Assembly (NCBI GenBank): GCA_025210455.1
Contig: JAOARQ010000013.1
Coordinates: 62,001-126,000 of the forward strand
Reading direction: 5' to 3'
Length of the DNA stretch: 64,000 nucleotides
Source of the DNA: Pelagimonas sp.
Lineage (GTDB): Bacteria; Pseudomonadota; Alphaproteobacteria; Rhodobacterales; Rhodobacteraceae
This document shows positions 61,761 through 64,000 of the stretch, one piece after another (the stretch's first letter is position 1; every line of letters starts with the position of its first letter). Under the pieces are notes generated by a model. It was not told the origin of the DNA. It did no database searches and worked only from the letters and a program-made list of their open reading frames with translations. Made by a program: the position numbers and the translations under genes.

Positions 61761-62716
61761 CTCCGGTAGATGTTGTTCTGATTGGCCGCAACGAAGGTGC
61801 GCGTCTGGTTGCTGCGTTGAATTCGGTGCAGGGGCAGGCCCGGCAGATTGTCTATGTGGATAGTGGATCCAGTGATGACAGCATCACTGAGGCGCGCAAG
61901 GTGGGCGCGAAGGTGGTTGAACTGGATATGTCCACGCCCTTCACAGCGGCACGGGCGCGCAATGCCGGGTTTGACGCTTTGGATAACCCGGAACTTGTGA
62001 TGTTCATTGATGGGGATTGCGCCCTTGTGGATGGGTTTATTGCCGCCGGCCGCGCCCATCTGGAGGCGCATCGTGAAATCGGCATGGTCACCGGCTGGCG
62101 CTCTGAAATCCACCGTGATCGGAGCCTTTACAATCAGCTGTGTGATTGGGAGTGGTCCCGCCCGGCTGGCGAAATACAGGCGTGCGGCGGAGATATGCTG
62201 GTACGGGCGCAGGCCTGGGCAGGTATCGGTGGTATGGACCCAACCGTGATTGCTGCTGAAGATGACGAATTTTGCACAAGGCTGCGCAAGGCGGGCTGGG
62301 TGCTATGGCGTATTCCGCACCAGATGACGCGCCATGATGCGGATATGCTGCGTTTTGGCCAGTGGTGGTCGCGTGCGGTGCGTACCGGGCATGGATTTGC
62401 GCAGGTGGGCTTTCTGCATCCTGAGTATTTCAAAACCGAACGGCTGCGCGGCTGGCTTTACGGGCTGGGAATGCCACTGCTGTTCTTGTTTGGCCTGATC
62501 TTTGCGCCGGTTGTCTGTCTGGTTCCGCTGGCGATTTACACGATGAACTATTGGCGCACGGCGCAGGGGCTGATCCGCAATGATCTTCCTGCGCCGCAGG
62601 CCTATCGCCACAGTCTTTTGCTAACACTGTCAAAAATTCCCAATGTGATTGGGATGGTCCGCTTTCATCTGCGTCGAATGACAGGCGCGAATATGCGGAT
62701 CATCGAATATAAATGA
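61757..62716 (+). CDS. Glycosyltransferase family 2 with C-terminal TM segments
   Basis: A 319-residue GT-A transferase. VLIGRNEGARLVAALNSV starts the domain, the DxD-type FIDGDCALVDG is near residue 75, and AAEDDEFCTRLRKAGW carries the catalytic acidic pair. The C-terminal part has one or two hydrophobic stretches (FLFGLIFAPVVCLVPLAIY). It is probably a membrane-associated polysaccharide assembly enzyme. Coupled by ATGA to the GT4 gene. Confidence 0.9.
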   Translation: MTPVDVVLIGRNEGARLVAALNSVQGQARQIVYVDSGSSDDSITEARKVGAKVVELDMSTPFTAARARNAGFDALDNPELVMFIDGDCALVDGFIAAGRAHLEAHREIGMVTGWRSEIHRDRSLYNQLCDWEWSRPAGEIQACGGDMLVRAQAWAGIGGMDPTVIAAEDDEFCTRLRKAGWVLWRIPHQMTRHDADMLRFGQWWSRAVRTGHGFAQVGFLHPEYFKTERLRGWLYGLGMPLLFLFGLIFAPVVCLVPLAIYTMNYWRTAQGLIRNDLPAPQAYRHSLLLTLSKIPNVIGMVRFHLRRMTGANMRIIEYK

Positions 62717-62723
62717 GGTTTCC

Positions 62724-64000
62724 ATGACCAACACCATCCGTGTCGGCCTGATTGGCGCTGGCTATATTGCGACCTGGCATGCCGAGGCTTTGCAAGCGAC
62801 GGACAATGTGCAGATCACCACGGTCTGTGACCCAAATGAAGATGCGGCACGTGGGCTGGCTGAGATGTTAGGCGCGGCGCCGGTCACTTCTGTGGATAAG
62901 TTGATTCAGGATCAGCGCTGTGATGCGGTACATATTCTGACACCCCCTCATTTACATGAAGAAATTGCCATTCAGTGCCTGCACGCAGGTCTGGATGTGC
63001 TTGTGGAAAAACCTGTGGCTGAAAGTGGGGGTTCTACTGCCACCATTCAGCAGGTGGCCGAAGAAACTGGCCGCCGCTTTCACGCCGGGCACAATTTTCT
63101 TGGGTTGCCCTCTTACGAAAAGATGAAGGCGGCGATGCTGGCAGGGGAATATGGCCGCATTTCCGGGGCGGAAATCACATGGGCTCTGCCGCTGTCACCG
63201 CTGCGCTCTGGTCCGTTTAACCTGTGGCTGTTGCGAGAACCGAAAAATCTGGTTCTTGAACTGGGGCCGCATCTGATGGCTTTTGCGCAGGATCTGTTTG
63301 GTGATGTTGAAATCACTCATGCAGAGGCGTCAAAACCTGCGATGCTGCCCGGTGATGATCCGCGTCCACAGTACATTCGCTTTTTCGCCCGGGCCGGGGG
63401 CGCTGAGCTGACCTTCACCATCTCTATGGTGGAAACGGTTGATGACCGTTCGGTCACCCTGCGCGGCTCTTCTGCGCGGGCGCGACTGGATTTTGCGCAG
63501 GATGTTCTGTTGGTTGAGCGCGAGAATGCCGGGGATCTGGTGATCAACCCGCTGCGCAAACAGCTGGATCTGTCGCGTCAGCATCTTTGGCAGGGCGCGC
63601 GAAATGCAGCGGTGCAGCTGACCTCTCTGAACACCAAACAGCCTTATGCGCTGTCGTTTCGTGGCATGGATGCCGCGATCTATGGCGCGATCAGCGCTGG
63701 CACACCCCAGGATCCGCGGTTTTCCGGGGCAACTGCTGTCAAAGTGATGCAGGCGCTGGATCAGGTGATTGATCTGCTTCCCGAAGAGGTGAAAGCCGTC
63801 AAATCGCCAGCGGTACAAACCCGCAAGCCCAAGCCAACCGCACTGGTCATTGGCGGCACCGGCTTTATCGGCCGCGCGCTGACCCGGCGTTTGGTCGCGC
63901 AGGGGCGCGATGTTCGGGTGTTGTCACGTGGTAAATCCGGCCCTTTCCCGGATTTGCCGGATCAGGTGGAAACGGTTGGTGTCTCGCTGCACGATCTCGA
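62724..64000 (+). CDS. Gfo/Idh/MocA oxidoreductase fused to an NAD-epimerase domain (3' end outside window)
   Basis: The frame runs open from ATG 62724 to the window end, 425 codons with no stop. Residues 1 to about 360 are a Gfo/Idh/MocA domain: VGLIGAGYIATWHAEAL, HILTPPHLHEE and VEKPVAES (EKP). After a basic Pro/Lys linker (TRKPKPT) a second Rossmann fold starts at about residue 373, ALVIGGTGFIGRALTRRL, typical of an NAD-dependent epimerase. The two parts are in one frame, with no start signal between them. It begins 7 bases after the GT2 gene. The total length is unknown. Confidence 0.85.
   Translation, partial: MTNTIRVGLIGAGYIATWHAEALQATDNVQITTVCDPNEDAARGLAEMLGAAPVTSVDKLIQDQRCDAVHILTPPHLHEEIAIQCLHAGLDVLVEKPVAESGGSTATIQQVAEETGRRFHAGHNFLGLPSYEKMKAAMLAGEYGRISGAEITWALPLSPLRSGPFNLWLLREPKNLVLELGPHLMAFAQDLFGDVEITHAEASKPAMLPGDDPRPQYIRFFARAGGAELTFTISMVETVDDRSVTLRGSSARARLDFAQDVLLVERENAGDLVINPLRKQLDLSRQHLWQGARNAAVQLTSLNTKQPYALSFRGMDAAIYGAISAGTPQDPRFSGATAVKVMQALDQVIDLLPEEVKAVKSPAVQTRKPKPTALVIGGTGFIGRALTRRLVAQGRDVRVLSRGKSGPFPDLPDQVETVGVSLHDL

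Noticed and set aside
1-64000. tRNA or rRNA genes, CRISPR repeats, insertion sequences, integrases or attachment sites.
   Set aside because: Gaps between genes are short and none shows a tRNA-like fold, direct-repeat array, terminal inverted repeats or transposase/integrase coding sequence.

Overview
The window is GC-rich, densely packed alphaproteobacterial chromosome. It most resembles the Roseobacter group of the Rhodobacteraceae. The basis is gene content and order (hslO-Nudix-CCA transferase; hemH / methyltransferase / comF-grxC-nitrilase; glcB-glcG; split hslV/hslU; hydroxyproline catabolism; RTX-type proteins), short ATGA stop/start overlaps, and frequent GTG starts. I cannot name the species. 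I see no tRNA, rRNA, CRISPR array, insertion sequence or prophage.

Layout. 1-9067 (+): a run of translationally coupled or closely spaced genes: Hsp33 (5' end outside the window), Nudix hydrolase, tRNA nucleotidyltransferase, two ABC half-exporters preceded by a possible leader peptide, a small P-loop kinase, an Fe-S rRNA methyltransferase and a BacNav-type sodium channel. 9159-12589: envelope genes (two L,D-transpeptidases, a CAP-domain lipoprotein, a tiny membrane protein) with an ABM monooxygenase and a haloacid dehalogenase. 12804-20985: housekeeping (ferrochelatase, NDUFAF5-like methyltransferase, ComF, glutaredoxin, nitrilase, MarR, YciI, UbiG, proline iminopeptidase, GST, agmatinase). 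21245-28492: RTX protein, D-lyxose isomerase, the HslVU protease genes separated by two unrelated genes, an endonuclease/phosphatase-fold protein and a diguanylate cyclase.

28848-30631 holds leuA with an upstream leucine-rich leader ORF, apparently leaderless, that looks like an attenuator. 30779-33709 encodes a 976-residue secreted three-module protein (SGNH-like, glycosidase-like, RTX-like). 33710-41229: Lrp regulator, a membrane protein with a C-terminal winged helix, small secreted proteins, a BON-LysM protein, a WYL regulator with a perfect palindromic operator, ahcY, an HD hydrolase and a glycine-zipper lipoprotein.

41231-52230 is catabolic: malate synthase G plus GlcG with a divergent IclR gene; an aminotransferase/BKACE pair with a divergent RpiR gene; and a hydroxyproline operon (deaminase, 4-hydroxyproline epimerase, D-amino-acid dehydrogenase, a Ser/Thr proline-racemase-family paralogue, GntR regulator). 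From 52381 to the right edge is a surface-polysaccharide locus: acetyltransferase, OafA/SGNH acyltransferase, GMC oxidoreductase, SDR, WecG/TagA transferase, two Gfo/Idh/MocA proteins, an epimerase and two glycosyltransferases. The last gene runs off the window and fuses a Gfo/Idh/MocA oxidoreductase to an epimerase-type Rossmann domain.
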